Origin: Burkholderia plantarii
GTDB lineage: Bacteria > Pseudomonadota > Gammaproteobacteria > Burkholderiales > Burkholderiaceae
Length of the DNA stretch: 64,000 bases
Direction: 5' to 3'
NCBI RefSeq assembly: GCF_001411805.1
Contig: NZ_CP007212.1
Location: forward strand, 2,604,001-2,668,000
This document shows positions 18,250 through 27,799 of this stretch, piece after piece (the first letter of the stretch is position 1; each line of letters begins with the position of its first letter). The notes beneath the pieces are model-generated. The model did no database searches and was not told the DNA's origin. It saw nothing but the letters and a program-made list of their open reading frames with translations. The position numbers and the translations under genes are program-made.

Positions 18250-19431
18250 TCAGCGCACCGACACCGTCTCGGTGGCGGTTGGATCGGCCGGCGTGTTCGC
18301 GGCGGTGCTCGACGCGGGCTCGCCCGGCAGCCACGACGGCAGGTTCGGCGTGTCGCCGCTGCCCGGCGTGGCAAGCTCCATGCGGCCGCGCGGCAGGCTG
18401 TCCGGGTAATGCGTCTGCAGGAACGCGATCAGCCCTTCGCGCACGCGGCAGCGCAGATCCCACGACAGCGACGAGTCCGGCGAGCTGACCAGCGCGCGCA
18501 GCTGGATCGAGCGCTCGGTCGCGTCGGTCACCTGCAGCACCTGCACGCGGCCGTCCCATTCGGGCGCCGAGGTGACGATCCTCGCCAGCTCGTCGCGCAG
18601 CGGCGCGAGCGGCGTGCGGTAGTCGACGAACAGGAACACGGTGCCGATGATCTCGGCGCTGTTGCGCGTCCAGTTCTGGAACGGGTTCTCGATGAACCAC
18701 TGCAGCGGCACCACCAGCCGCCGCTGGTCCCAGAGCCGCACCGACACGTAGGTGCCGGTGATCTCCTCGATGCGACCCCACTCGCCCTGGATCACCACCA
18801 CGTCGTCGAGCCGGATCGGCTGCGACAGGCCGATCTGCAGGCCCGCGATCAGGTTGCCGAGCACCGGCCGCGCGGCGATACCGGCGACCAGCCCGGCCAC
18901 GCCCGCCGAGGCCAGCAGGCTGGCGCCGATCTGGCGCACGTTCGGGAACGTCATGAGCGCGGCGCCGGTGCCGATGATCACGATCACCACCATCACCGAG
19001 CGCGCCAGCACGCGCGCCTGGGTGTGGATCCGGCGCGCCTCCAGGTTGTTCGGCGTATCGACCGGATGGGCCAGCACGATCGCCTCGCCGGTCGCCGCGG
19101 CCAGCCGCATCAGCAGCCAGGTCAGCGAGACGATCAGCCCGACCGCCGACAGCGTGCGCAGGCCGCCCGAGTGTGACAGCTCGTCGGCGACCTGCAGCGA
19201 GAGGAATTCGAGCGCGAGGAAGGCCAGCACCGCCAGCGCGGGCCGGTCGATGTAGCGCACGATCACGCTCATGAACGGATAGGGTCGCGCAAGCGGGATC
19301 ACCACGCGCGCGCCGAGCCAGTGGATGCCGGTCACGGTGGCCAGCAGCAGCACGGCGACCAGCAGCGTACCCGGCCAGGAATGGAGCGGCGCATCGGCGA
19401 TGGCCGCGAGTTGATCGAGCATCGTCGTCAT
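18250..19431 (-). CDS. MscS-family mechanosensitive ion channel
   Basis: A 393-residue protein with about four membrane segments in the first 160 residues. The pore-lining TM3 region, ASAGVAGLVAGIAARPVLGN, is followed by the MscS beta-domain (PIRLDDVVVIQGEWGRIEEI, then the WDQRRLVVPLQWFIENPFQNW stretch) and a C-terminal alpha-beta domain. The last ~45 residues are Pro/Thr/Ser-rich. Channels of this family open on membrane tension and release solutes in hypo-osmotic shock. The AAA ATPase gene follows on the same strand. This variant has more TM helices than E. coli MscS (three). Confidence 0.92.
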   Translation of the reverse strand: MTTMLDQLAAIADAPLHSWPGTLLVAVLLLATVTGIHWLGARVVIPLARPYPFMSVIVRYIDRPALAVLAFLALEFLSLQVADELSHSGGLRTLSAVGLIVSLTWLLMRLAAATGEAIVLAHPVDTPNNLEARRIHTQARVLARSVMVVIVIIGTGAALMTFPNVRQIGASLLASAGVAGLVAGIAARPVLGNLIAGLQIGLSQPIRLDDVVVIQGEWGRIEEITGTYVSVRLWDQRRLVVPLQWFIENPFQNWTRNSAEIIGTVFLFVDYRTPLAPLRDELARIVTSAPEWDGRVQVLQVTDATERSIQLRALVSSPDSSLSWDLRCRVREGLIAFLQTHYPDSLPRGRMELATPGSGDTPNLPSWLPGEPASSTAANTPADPTATETVSVR

Positions 19432-19625
19432 CGCGCGGTGGCTGCATCGTCAGGGCGGGAACCGGGGTTCCCGCGCGGGGTGGTCGGATGGCGCGGCGGG
19501 CCCAAGGCCGGCCCGCTCACGCCGGGGCGAAGCGGCCGCGTGCGGGCGGCACGCCGGCCGTTGCGGCACGGAAAGCCCGGGAAGGCGCAGGCGCGCTCAG
19601 ACGGCCGCAGCCCCGCACCCGCCGC

Positions 19626-19982
19626 TCAGTTCACGTTGCGGCACGGAAACGCCTTGCCGAGCCCGAGCGACACCGCCGTGCTGGCGTTGTAGTCGACGAT
19701 CTTCGGGTTCTCGGCGACGTATTTGCGGATCGCGTCCGTCATCTGCTGCGCCTTGATGTCGGGCGGCAGGCAGAAATACTGGCCGACGCGCGGCCCGGTG
19801 GTGCCGCCGATCGCGTCGATCGTGTTGTAGACGCCGTCGGCGGCGCCCTCGATGTACGCGCCGCACGACGCGCGAGACTTCACGTCGGTCTTCGCGCAGA
19901 GCTTGTCGAGATCACCGGCCGTGAAGGCGTGCGCCGAGAGCGGCACGACGAACGCGGCGGTAAAAAACAGAGCCCGCAACAT
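19626..19982 (-). CDS. Rap1a/Tai-like secreted small protein
   Basis: A 118-residue protein with a clear signal peptide (MLRALFFTAAFVVPLSAHAF). A compact domain of the Rap1a immunity-protein type follows, with CGAYIEGAADGVY and FCLPPDI motifs and four Cys (LCAK, SCGAY, FCLP, PCRNVN) that could form two disulfides. Characterised family members protect against type VI secretion amidase effectors in the periplasm. No effector, VgrG or T6SS gene lies nearby, so this may be an orphan immunity gene or a housekeeping relative. Family assignment is from motif memory, not a search. Confidence 0.65.
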   Translation of the reverse strand: MLRALFFTAAFVVPLSAHAFTAGDLDKLCAKTDVKSRASCGAYIEGAADGVYNTIDAIGGTTGPRVGQYFCLPPDIKAQQMTDAIRKYVAENPKIVDYNASTAVSLGLGKAFPCRNVN

Positions 19983-20027
19983 TGGATGTTCCTTTATGTC
20001 AGGTCGGCGGCGTCAGGCCGGCACGAC

Positions 20028-20053
20028 AAAAACGGCGCGGCAAGCGCCGCGCC
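20028..20053 (-). terminator. Rho-independent terminator after the ankyrin gene
   Basis: On the minus strand GGCGCGGC and GCCGCGCC form an 8-bp stem with a 4-nt loop, followed by G and five T residues. Confidence 0.8.
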
Positions 20054-20061
20054 CAAAACCG

Positions 20062-20793
20062 CTATTTTGCACTGTTTTGACCATTGCCCGCATTCGCGGG
20101 CCGCGCATCGCCGATCGGCACCGTGCGCTTCGACAAAATCGCGACCGCGTCGGGCGCCTGATAGTGCTTCGCGAACTCGAGCGCGGTCACGCCGACCTGG
20201 TTCTTGATGGCCGGATCGGCGCCCTGGTCGAGCAGCAGCGTGACGGTGGTGTCGTGGTTGCCGCGCGCGGCCATCATCAGCGGCGTGGTGCCGTTCGGCG
20301 AGCCCGCGTCGATGTAGGCGGACTTGTCGAGCAGGTAGCTGACCACGTCGTCGTGGCCGTTGGTGGCCGCGTAGTGCAGCGCCGTCCAGCCCTTCTTGCT
20401 GACCTCGGCGCCCTTGTCCACCAGGTATTTGACGAGCGGCAGGTCGCCGTTGAGCGAGGCCATCATCAGGGCGTTCTCGCCGGCCGGATCGGTCTTTTCC
20501 AGATCGACGTTCGGCGCCGCGGCGAGCGCCTCGGCGACCTTGTCGGACTTCTCGCGCGCGGCGATCACGAGCAGCGGGTTGCCGCGCTCGTCGGTCAGGT
20601 TCGGGTCGAGCCCATGCTTCAGCTGCTTCGCGATGTCGTCGATGTCGTCGAACTTGACGGCCTTGACGATCGCGTCGCGCGACTCGGCCTGCGCGAGCGG
20701 CGCGGCGAGGCCCGCGGCCACGCCGGCGGCGATGACGAGCGCGCGCAGCGCGGCGCCGGGGCGAATCGTGGATGCACCGTGGATCGTTTTCAT
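20062..20793 (-). CDS. Secreted ankyrin-repeat protein
   Basis: A 243-residue protein. After a signal peptide (residues about 1-37, with the hydrophobic core ALRALVIAAGVAAGLAAPLA, cleavage after AQA) come four to five ankyrin repeats. Examples are GNPLLVIAAREKSDKVAEAL, GENALMMASLNGDLPLVKYL, GWTALHYAATNGHDDVVSYL and GTTPLMMAARGNHDTTVTLL. Ankyrin repeats mediate protein binding. A periplasmic location is inferred from the signal peptide; the partner is unknown. The start at 20793 has an AAGGAGCC ribosome-binding site. It lies 43 bp after tatD on the same strand, so it may be at the end of the mltG-tmk-holB-tatD operon. Confidence 0.88.
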   Translation of the reverse strand: MKTIHGASTIRPGAALRALVIAAGVAAGLAAPLAQAESRDAIVKAVKFDDIDDIAKQLKHGLDPNLTDERGNPLLVIAAREKSDKVAEALAAAPNVDLEKTDPAGENALMMASLNGDLPLVKYLVDKGAEVSKKGWTALHYAATNGHDDVVSYLLDKSAYIDAGSPNGTTPLMMAARGNHDTTVTLLLDQGADPAIKNQVGVTALEFAKHYQAPDAVAILSKRTVPIGDARPANAGNGQNSAK

Positions 20794-20836
20794 TGATTTT
20801 GGCTCCTTCCCTGGGTGGTTCCGGGCCGGCACCGCG

Positions 20837-21616
20837 TCAGGCGGCGATGCCGAACAGCCGGAAAAAGTTCTGCGAGGTCGCGGCGGCCAGCGCTTCGTCG
20901 CTGATGCCGCGCTGTGCCGCGATAAAGCGTCCGACATAACTGACGTAAGCAGGTTCATTCGGCTTGCCGCGATACGGCACCGGCGCGAGGTACGGCGAGT
21001 CGGTCTCGATCAGCAGCCGCTCGAGCGGCACGCGCCGCGCCACGTCCTGCACCTCCTCGGCCTTCTTGAACGTGACGATGCCCGACAGCGAGATGTGGAA
21101 GTTCTGCGCCAGCGCGGCCTCGGCCACCGGCCACGGCTCGGTGAAGCAGTGCATCACGCCGCCCGGCAGCGAGGCGCCCTCCTCGGCCATCAGCCGCAGC
21201 GTGTCGTCGGCGGAGGCACGGGTGTGGATGATGAGCGGCTTCATGGTCTCGCGCGCGGCGCGGATGTGGGTGCGAAACCGCTCGCGCTGCCACTCCATGT
21301 CGGCAAGCGTGCGCTCGCCGAGCCGGTAGTAGTCGAGCCCGGTCTCGCCGATCGCGACCACCTTCGGATGCGCGGCCAGTTCGACGAGTTCGGCGAGCGT
21401 CGGCTCCTTCACGTCCTCGTGGTCCGGATGCACGCCCACCGAGGCGAACACGTTGTCATGGCGCTCGGCGATGTCGAGCACCGCCGGCAGCGTCTCCAGG
21501 TCGACCGACACGCAAAGCGCGTGCGTGACCTGCTGCTCGCGCATGTTGGCGAGCACCTCGGGCAGGCGCTCGGCGAGGCCTTCGAAATTGATGTGGCAAT
21601 GGGAATCGACGAACAT
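20837..21616 (-). CDS. tatD: TatD-family metal-dependent deoxyribonuclease
   Basis: A 259-residue amidohydrolase-fold protein of the TatD/YcfH type. Metal ligands are visible in order: DSHCHI at the N-terminus, GETGLDYYR, IIHTRAS, MHCFTEP and ETDSPYLAPVPYRG. Members act as 3'-5' exonucleases or D-aminoacyl-tRNA deacylase-like hydrolases; the true substrate of the YcfH subgroup is unsettled. It follows holB by 42 bp, as in many proteobacteria, so it is in the same operon. Length is normal. Confidence 0.93.
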   Translation of the reverse strand: MFVDSHCHINFEGLAERLPEVLANMREQQVTHALCVSVDLETLPAVLDIAERHDNVFASVGVHPDHEDVKEPTLAELVELAAHPKVVAIGETGLDYYRLGERTLADMEWQRERFRTHIRAARETMKPLIIHTRASADDTLRLMAEEGASLPGGVMHCFTEPWPVAEAALAQNFHISLSGIVTFKKAEEVQDVARRVPLERLLIETDSPYLAPVPYRGKPNEPAYVSYVGRFIAAQRGISDEALAAATSQNFFRLFGIAA

Positions 21617-21658
21617 CTGCGCTTCCTGTCTGGGTTCGGGGTGGGCCGGCGGCCGGCT

Positions 21659-22687
21659 TCAGGCGTAGAGCGCGCGGTAGCCGAGGAACAGCTCCTCGAA
21701 CACGAGCCGCGCGTTGAGCGGATGGTTCTCCACCATGCGCTGCCGCGTGACGGTCTTCATGAAGCGCGTGAACGCGTCGGCGTCGAGCGCGGCCGCGCAG
21801 CGCGCGAGCGCGTCGCGCTGCGCCGGGAAATAGCGCGGCCGGCCGGCGCTGCGCTCGGCCAGCAGGTCGTAGAGCCAGCGCTGCAGCCAGCCGAGCACGA
21901 GCGGCATCGGCAGCTTCTGCAGCGACTCCCCGCAGGCGAACGGGTCGCAGCGCGCGCCGGCCGCCAGCTGCGCGAGCGTCCAGTCGCGCAGCGGCCGGTG
22001 CTCGTCGCTCGCCAGCGCGAGCGCGGCGAGCGGCGCGCCGCCGGCTTCGGCCAGCAGCGCGGCCGCGTCGTCCACGCGCTCGGCGGCGAGCCAGGCCACC
22101 GCCGCCGCGTGCGAGGGCACCGTCATCGGCCATTGCCGGCAGCGGCTGATGATGGTCGGCAGCAGCCGGTCGAGCCGCGCCGAGACCAGCAGGAACACCA
22201 CGCCCGCGGGCGGCTCCTCGAGCGTCTTCAGCAGCGCGTTGGCGGCCGCCACGTTGAGCGCCTCGGCCGGGTACAGCACCACCACGCGCGCGCCGCCGCG
22301 ATGCGAGCCGACCCCGACGAAGTCGAGCAAGCCACGCACCTGCTCGATCTTGATCTCCTTGCTCGGCGTGCGGGTTTTCTTGCCGCCCTCGTCGGCATCG
22401 GCCTTCGGTTCCTCGGCCACGGCGCCCGGCGCCTCGCCGGCCAGCGCCTCGGGCAGCACGATCCGGTAGTCGGGATGGTTGCCCTGCCCGAACCAGGTGC
22501 AGGCCGGGCAGCTGCCGCACGGCTCGCCGTTGCCCCGCGGCGACTCGCAGAGCAGGCCCTGCGCCAGGTGCTGGGCGAAGCGCAGCTTGCCGATGCCGGC
22601 CTGGCCGTGCAGCAGCAGCGCATGCGGCCAGTGCGCGCGCAGCGCCTGCAGCCGGTCCCAGTCGTCGGTTTGCCACGGATAGATCAT
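21659..22687 (-). CDS. holB: DNA polymerase III delta-prime subunit
   Basis: A 342-residue clamp-loader subunit. It has a P-loop-like motif HGQAGIGKLRFAQHLAQ, the four-Cys zinc module (CESPRGNGEPCGSCPACTWF), NALLKTLEEPPAGVVFLLVS, and the SRC motif LPTIISRCRQWPM. Delta-prime is the stator that opens the delta wrench during clamp loading. A charged insert (KADADEGGKKTRTPSKE) between the zinc module and helix is longer than in E. coli. It sits between tmk (55 bp) and tatD (42 bp) in the usual order. Confidence 0.96.
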   Translation of the reverse strand: MIYPWQTDDWDRLQALRAHWPHALLLHGQAGIGKLRFAQHLAQGLLCESPRGNGEPCGSCPACTWFGQGNHPDYRIVLPEALAGEAPGAVAEEPKADADEGGKKTRTPSKEIKIEQVRGLLDFVGVGSHRGGARVVVLYPAEALNVAAANALLKTLEEPPAGVVFLLVSARLDRLLPTIISRCRQWPMTVPSHAAAVAWLAAERVDDAAALLAEAGGAPLAALALASDEHRPLRDWTLAQLAAGARCDPFACGESLQKLPMPLVLGWLQRWLYDLLAERSAGRPRYFPAQRDALARCAAALDADAFTRFMKTVTRQRMVENHPLNARLVFEELFLGYRALYA

Positions 22688-22742
22688 CGGTATGTCGGCC
22701 TTTGGTCGGATGAGCGGGTCGTAGGGGCGCCGGCGGGCGGCA

Positions 22743-23363
22743 TCAGAGCGCGGCCAGCACGCCTTCGAGCTGCCGCTGGATCTGCGCGATCGACTGCGTC
22801 GCGTCGACGATCAGGAAGCGGTACGGCGCTTCCTCGGCGCGGCGCAGGTATTCGGCGCGCGTGCGCAGGAAGAACGCCTCGCTCTCGCTCTCGAACTTGT
22901 CGGGCGCGCGCACCGCGCCGCGCCGCTCGCTCGCCACCTCGGGCGGCACGTCGAACAGGATCGTCAGGTCGGGCTGGAAGCCGCCCTGCACCCAGCGTTC
23001 GAGCGCCTCGAGCTTGTCGCGCGGCAGCCCGCGGCCGCCGCCCTGGTAGGCGAACGTCGCGTCGGTGAAGCGGTCCGAGACCACCCAGTCGCCGCGCGTG
23101 ACGGCCGGCTCGATCACGCGGGCGAGATGCTCGCGGCGGCTCGCGAACATCAGCAGCGCCTCGGTCTCGAGGTCCATCGGCTGCTCCAGCAGCACCGCGC
23201 GCAGCGCCTCGCCCAGCGCCGTGCCGCCCGGCTCGCGAGTCTGCACGACCTGCCGGCCGGTGGGCGCGACCTTCGCGCGCAGATGTTCGCAGAACCGGGC
23301 GAGGTGCGTCGTCTTGCCCGCGCCGTCGATCCCTTCGAACGTGATGAATTTTCCACGCGCCAT
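22743..23363 (-). CDS. tmk: Thymidylate kinase
   Basis: A 206-residue dTMP kinase making dTDP. The P-loop is [19 protein letters not shown], the DR(F/Y) motif lies in [19 protein letters not shown], and the LID region is Arg-rich around [14 protein letters not shown]. The start is ATGATG overlapping the mltG TGA stop; I use the second ATG (23363), which gives the family N-terminus [11 protein letters not shown], but 23366 is equally possible. The stop-start overlap points to translational coupling with mltG. Confidence 0.96.
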   Translation of the reverse strand: MARGKFITFEGIDGAGKTTHLARFCEHLRAKVAPTGRQVVQTREPGGTALGEALRAVLLEQPMDLETEALLMFASRREHLARVIEPAVTRGDWVVSDRFTDATFAYQGGGRGLPRDKLEALERWVQGGFQPDLTILFDVPPEVASERRGAVRAPDKFESESEAFFLRTRAEYLRRAEEAPYRFLIVDATQSIAQIQRQLEGVLAAL

Positions 23364-24379
23364 CATTGACCTCGAATGTATTTGTCCACGGCCTTGTTGT
23401 GATCCCCCAGCGTGTCCGAGAACACGCTGGTCCCGTCGCCCTTCGCAACGAAGTAGAGTGCCGCGGTCGGGGCGGGGTTCACGGCGGCCTGCAACGATGC
23501 CACGCCCGGCAGGGCGATCGGCGTCGGCGGCAGGCCACGGCGCGTGTAGGTATTGTAAGGAGTGTCCATCTGCAAATCCCGCTTGCGCAGGTGTCCGTCG
23601 TAGGCGTCGCCGAGGCCGTAGATCACCGACGGGTCGGTCTGCAGCGGCATGCCGATGCGCAGCCGGTTGGCGAACACGGCCGACACGTAGGCGCGGTCGG
23701 CCGCGTGGCCGGTTTCCTTCTCGATCAGCGACGCCGCCGTCAGCATTTCGTAAGGTGAACGATAAGGCAGCCCCGGTGCGCGCATGCTCCATGCTTCCTC
23801 GACGCGCTCCTGCATCAGCCGGTAGGCGCGACGGTAGACGTTGAGATCGCTCGTCCCCTTGTCGAACAGATAGGTATCGGGGAAGAACAGCCCCTCGCCG
23901 CTGCTGCGCGCGACCGCCGCCGCCGGCGCGCCGATCGCGCGCAGCAGTTCGGTGTCGCTCAGCCGCGCCGTGTCGTGGACGAGGGCCGGACTGGCGTCGA
24001 GTTCGGCGCGCATGCGCTTGAAGGTCCAGCCTTCGATGACCGTGGCGACATATTCGTTCACGTCCCCGCGCGCGAGCTTCTGCAACACGTCGTATGACGT
24101 CACGCCGGACTTGAATTCGTAGTTGCCCGACTTGAGCCGGCCCGACAGGCCGAGCGCGCGCGTCATCGCCTCGAACAGCACCGGCTGCAACGGCACGCCG
24201 CCGCGCACCAGCTGCTGGGCCACGCTCCTGACGCTGCTGTGGGGCTTGATCGTGACATCGAGGGTCGGCGTGGCGAGAGTGAGCGGCCGGGTCGACCAGT
24301 AATAGCCACTGCCCGCAAGCGCAGCGGCCAGAACGACGGCCGCCGCCGCGAGCGCGGCGCATTTCGAGAGTAGGGACAT
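23363..24379 (-). CDS. mltG: Endolytic peptidoglycan transglycosylase MltG
   Basis: A 338-residue YceG-family protein that cuts nascent glycan strands and may set their length. One N-terminal membrane anchor (about 5-27) is followed by a LysM-like region and the catalytic domain with [20 protein letters not shown] (catalytic Glu), [20 protein letters not shown] and [18 protein letters not shown]. The start at 24379 gives a short cytoplasmic tail; the frame is open to 24430. It diverges from ygfZ, sharing a 78-bp promoter region, and leads the tmk-holB-tatD operon. Confidence 0.95.
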   Translation of the reverse strand: MSLLSKCAALAAAAVVLAAALAGSGYYWSTRPLTLATPTLDVTIKPHSSVRSVAQQLVRGGVPLQPVLFEAMTRALGLSGRLKSGNYEFKSGVTSYDVLQKLARGDVNEYVATVIEGWTFKRMRAELDASPALVHDTARLSDTELLRAIGAPAAAVARSSGEGLFFPDTYLFDKGTSDLNVYRRAYRLMQERVEEAWSMRAPGLPYRSPYEMLTAASLIEKETGHAADRAYVSAVFANRLRIGMPLQTDPSVIYGLGDAYDGHLRKRDLQMDTPYNTYTRRGLPPTPIALPGVASLQAAVNPAPTAALYFVAKGDGTSVFSDTLGDHNKAVDKYIRGQ

Positions 24380-24457
24380 GCGGAACGAGACCGGGACAAG
24401 ATCAATATAATACTTGCTTGTCTCCGCCAAAGTCAGGATTGACTGCTCCCCAGTTCC

Positions 24458-25489
24458 ATGAACTCACCGATTGCCAACGGCGCACCGCCCGCCCCGCCCG
24501 AATTCGCGCGTCCGCAGGATGCCGAATTCGAGGCCGTCCAGACGCACGGCGCCTATACGCCCCTGCCCCAACTCGGCCTGATCGACGTGGCCGGCGACGA
24601 CGCGGCGACCTTCCTGCATAGCCAGCTGACCAACGACATCGAGCATCTCGACGCGGCCAGCGTGAAACTGGCCGGTTACTGCTCGCCGAAAGGCCGGCTG
24701 CTCGCCTCGTTCCTGGTCTGGCGCACGTCCGGCGGCGTGCAGCTGCTGCTGTCGAAGGAACTCCAGCCCGCCGTGCAGAAGCGCCTGTCGATGTTCGTGC
24801 TGCGTGCCAAGGCCAAGCTCGGCGACGCGGGTGCCGAATCGGTCGCGCTCGGTTTCGCGGGCGACGTCCGCGAGGCGCTATCGGGCCTGTTCGACGCGCT
24901 GCCCGACGGCGTGCATACCAAGCTCGACGGCCCGGCCGGCACGCTGATCCGGCTGCCCGACGCGGCCGGCCAGCCGCGCTATCTGTGGATCGCGCGCCGC
25001 GCGGACGCCGAGGCGCGCGCGGCCGAACTCGACGCGAAGCTCGCGCGCGTGTCGCCGGCGGTCTGGAACTGGCTCGAGATCCGCGCTGCCGAGCCGCGCA
25101 TCACGCAGCCGGTGGTCGAGCAATTCGTGCCGCAGATGGTCAACTACGACGTGATCGGCGCCGTCAATTTCCGCAAGGGCTGCTATCCGGGCCAGGAGAT
25201 CGTCGCGCGCAGCCAGTATCGCGGCACCATCAAGCGTCGCACCGCGCTCGCGCACGTCGACGGCGACACCGCCGAGGTGCGGGCCGGCGTCGAGCTGTTC
25301 CACAGCGCGGACCCGGGCCAGCCGTGCGGGCTGGTCGTCAACGCGGCGGCCGCGCCGGGCGGCGGCGTCGACCTGCTGGCCGAGGTCAAGCTCGCCGCGC
25401 AGGAAGGCGGCAGCGTCCACCTCGGCAGCGCCGACGGCGCGCCGCTCGCGTTCCTGCCGCTGCCCTACGCATTGCCCACCGAAGTCTGA
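24458..25489 (+). CDS. ygfZ: YgfZ/GcvT-family folate-binding protein for Fe-S enzyme maintenance
   Basis: A 343-residue protein with the YgfZ (CAF17) signature KGCYPGQEIVARSQYRG around residue 240, with its conserved Cys. A GcvT-like N-terminal domain (LIDVAGDDAATFLHSQLTND, then YCSPKGRLLASFLVW) binds tetrahydrofolate in relatives. E. coli YgfZ supports activity of Fe-S enzymes such as MiaB. A short acidic N-terminal extension precedes the domain. It is divergent from mltG, the usual proteobacterial arrangement. Confidence 0.93.
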   Translation: MNSPIANGAPPAPPEFARPQDAEFEAVQTHGAYTPLPQLGLIDVAGDDAATFLHSQLTNDIEHLDAASVKLAGYCSPKGRLLASFLVWRTSGGVQLLLSKELQPAVQKRLSMFVLRAKAKLGDAGAESVALGFAGDVREALSGLFDALPDGVHTKLDGPAGTLIRLPDAAGQPRYLWIARRADAEARAAELDAKLARVSPAVWNWLEIRAAEPRITQPVVEQFVPQMVNYDVIGAVNFRKGCYPGQEIVARSQYRGTIKRRTALAHVDGDTAEVRAGVELFHSADPGQPCGLVVNAAAAPGGGVDLLAEVKLAAQEGGSVHLGSADGAPLAFLPLPYALPTEV

Positions 25490-25577
25490 GCACCCGTGCT
25501 ATCGTGGCGCGCGAAGCTGGCGCGCCGCGCGCGGGTGCCGGCTTCGCGCACCCCGATCCCAGCGAGGGAATCTCCCG

Positions 25578-26423
25578 ATGTGCCTGATCGTATTCGACTG
25601 GCAGCCCGAGGCCGACGAGGGCCCGGTGCTGACGCTCACCGCGAACCGTGACGAATTCCTGCGCCGCACCAGTGCGCCGCTGACCTGGTGGGAAGATCTG
25701 CCCGGCGTGCTGGCCGGCCGCGACCTCGAAGGCGGCGGCACCTGGCTCGGCGTGTCGCGCGACGGCCGCTTCGCCGCGCTCACCAACTACCGCGCGCCGT
25801 TCGACATCCGCGCCGGCGCGCCCACGCGCGGCCGGCTCGTGTCCGACTTCCTCGGCGGACGCAACCTCGCGCCGCTCGACTACCTGCAGCAAATCGCCGG
25901 CACGGCCGCGCTCTACAACGGCTTCAACCTGCTGGTCGGCGATTGCCGGCGGCGCGAGCTCGCCTGGTTCTGCAACCGGCCGGCCGAGCCCGACACCGCG
26001 CTCGACGCGCCGCTGCTGATCGAGGCCGGCATCCACGGGCTGTCGAACGCGCGGCTCGACACACCTTGGCCGAAGCTCGTCCACAAGCGCAGCGAACTCG
26101 GCACGCTGCTGACCTACGAGGCCGCGCCGTCGCTCGACGCGCTGATCGAGATCATGCGCGACACGCGCACGGCCGACGACGACGCGCTGCCGCGCACCGG
26201 CATCCCGCTCGAACGCGAGCGCGCGCTGTCGGCCGCGTTCATCGAGACGCCGGAATACGGCACGCGCGGCACCACCGCGCTGCGCGTGACGCGGAAGGAA
26301 GGCTCGCGGCTGTCGGTCGAGATCAAGGAGCGCTGCGACGACGACGGCTCGCACCGGATCGTGCGGCCCGGCGCGTTCGAGCGCGCGATGAACTTCGACG
26401 TCGCGCTGGGCGGCACGCGCTAG
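25578..26423 (+). CDS. NRDE (TANGO2-like) family protein
   Basis: A 281-residue protein named for its TANRDEF motif near residue 22. It starts MCLIVFDWQ, with the Cys2 conserved throughout the family, and includes LAGRDLEGGGTWLGVSRDGR and ALTNYR. The human homologue TANGO2 affects Golgi/lipid or heme handling; the bacterial function is unknown. A GAGGGAA ribosome-binding site precedes the ATG. It lies 88 bp after ygfZ on the same strand and could be co-transcribed. Confidence 0.9.
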   Translation: MCLIVFDWQPEADEGPVLTLTANRDEFLRRTSAPLTWWEDLPGVLAGRDLEGGGTWLGVSRDGRFAALTNYRAPFDIRAGAPTRGRLVSDFLGGRNLAPLDYLQQIAGTAALYNGFNLLVGDCRRRELAWFCNRPAEPDTALDAPLLIEAGIHGLSNARLDTPWPKLVHKRSELGTLLTYEAAPSLDALIEIMRDTRTADDDALPRTGIPLERERALSAAFIETPEYGTRGTTALRVTRKEGSRLSVEIKERCDDDGSHRIVRPGAFERAMNFDVALGGTR

Positions 26424-26647
26424 GCGAGCGGATGGGCCGGCGCGCCCCGGTTCAAGGCGCGCCGGAAGCCGTGCGCGCGTGGCGTTCGCCTTGCGCGTAT
26501 CGATCCGGCCGAATCAAGTGCGGCGCGCGTCAATGCCGTGCCGTTCGCCGGCGCGACCGCGGGCGATGTGACCGGACCGATCACGTCGCCCGACGTCACG
26601 CCGCCCGCCAGCCACGCTGCCCATCCGCCCATTCCCCCGCCCCCCGT

Positions 26648-27607
26648 TCACACCGCGTCGAACGCCTCGCGCAACGCACTCGCCGCATCGGCATGGGCCT
26701 GCCGGACCTCGGGCACGTAGCCGCCCATCTTGAAGAACTCGTGGATCATGCCCGCGTAGCGCATCAGCGTGACGGCGTTACCGGCCGCGCGCAGCTTGTC
26801 CGCGTAGGCGACGCCCTCGTCCGAGAGCGGATCGTATTCGGCCACGGCGATCCAGGCCGGCGCGACGCCCGCGAACGACGGCGCGCCGCGTTGGCCGTCG
26901 AGCGGCGCGAACCGCCAGTCCTCGCGATCGGCCGCATCGGGCACGTAGTGCGAGAAGAACCACTGGATCGTGTTGGCCGTCAACAGATAGCCGCTGGCGA
27001 GCCGCGCGTGCGAGGCGGTCTGCTGGTGCGCGGTCACACCGGGATAGATCAGCAGCTGCAGTGCGAGCGCGATGCCGCGATCGTGCGCGAGTACCGCCAC
27101 GGCCGCGGCTAGCGTGCCGCCCGCGCTGTCGCCGCCCACCGCGAAGCGCGCCGCGTCGAGGCCGAACTCGCTCGCGTGGGCATGCAGCCACACCAGCGCG
27201 TCCTCGGCATCGTCGTGCGCGGTCGGGAACGTCGCCTCGGGCGCGAGCCGGTAGTCCACCGCCAGCACCGCGCAGTGCGCGTCGCGCGCGAACATCCGGC
27301 ACAGCGCGTCGTGCGTGTCGAGGCTGCCGATCATGAAACCGCCGCCGTGATAGTAGACGAGCGTCGCCAGCGGCTCGGCGAGGCTCGGCGCGACCGGCAG
27401 ATAAAGCCGCGCGCCGATCGTCGTGCCGTCGCGCACCGGCACGCGCAGGTCTTCGACCTCGGCCATCGGCGCGGACGCGATCTCGAGGATCGGCGCGCTG
27501 CGTTCGTAGGCGGCGCGCGCGGCCTGCGGCGTCTGGGATTCGTAGGACGGGCGCCGGGCGCGCTCGATCATCTCGAGCACCTGCGCAATGACGGGATTGA
27601 GCGGCAT
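26648..27607 (-). CDS. Alpha/beta hydrolase, HSL-type esterase/lipase
   Basis: A 319-residue esterase of the hormone-sensitive-lipase family (family IV). The oxyanion motif is YYHGGGFMIGS and the nucleophile elbow is GGDSAGGTLAAA. The acid and His of the triad are likely in YDPLSDEG and GMIHEFF. It should hydrolyse short-chain acyl esters. A cap domain is formed by the first ~50 residues (LEMIERARRPSYES). It is last in a same-strand series of acyl-metabolism genes, 192 bp after the thioesterase. The substrate cannot be read from sequence. Confidence 0.9.
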   Translation of the reverse strand: MPLNPVIAQVLEMIERARRPSYESQTPQAARAAYERSAPILEIASAPMAEVEDLRVPVRDGTTIGARLYLPVAPSLAEPLATLVYYHGGGFMIGSLDTHDALCRMFARDAHCAVLAVDYRLAPEATFPTAHDDAEDALVWLHAHASEFGLDAARFAVGGDSAGGTLAAAVAVLAHDRGIALALQLLIYPGVTAHQQTASHARLASGYLLTANTIQWFFSHYVPDAADREDWRFAPLDGQRGAPSFAGVAPAWIAVAEYDPLSDEGVAYADKLRAAGNAVTLMRYAGMIHEFFKMGGYVPEVRQAHADAASALREAFDAV

Positions 27608-27799
27608 TGGTGGGATGGGCAGTGGCGACAGCGGGCAATGATGCCATCGCGCGCGCGGCGCCGCGCGAGCCGGATGATATCGAAATGCCGGCGGTGCGGG
27701 ACGCGGCGCCCGCGCATCGCACCGGACGCTCCGCGATCACGCGACGATGTCGCCACTCCGCCCAGCCGGGAACAGAATGACGATCGCGACGGCCGCGAC

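Noticed and set aside
21456..22676. Open frame antisense-like, shifted, over holB and tatD on the same strand
   Set aside because: It is a +1 frame shadow of holB and tatD, with Arg/Ala-rich sequence and no start signal.
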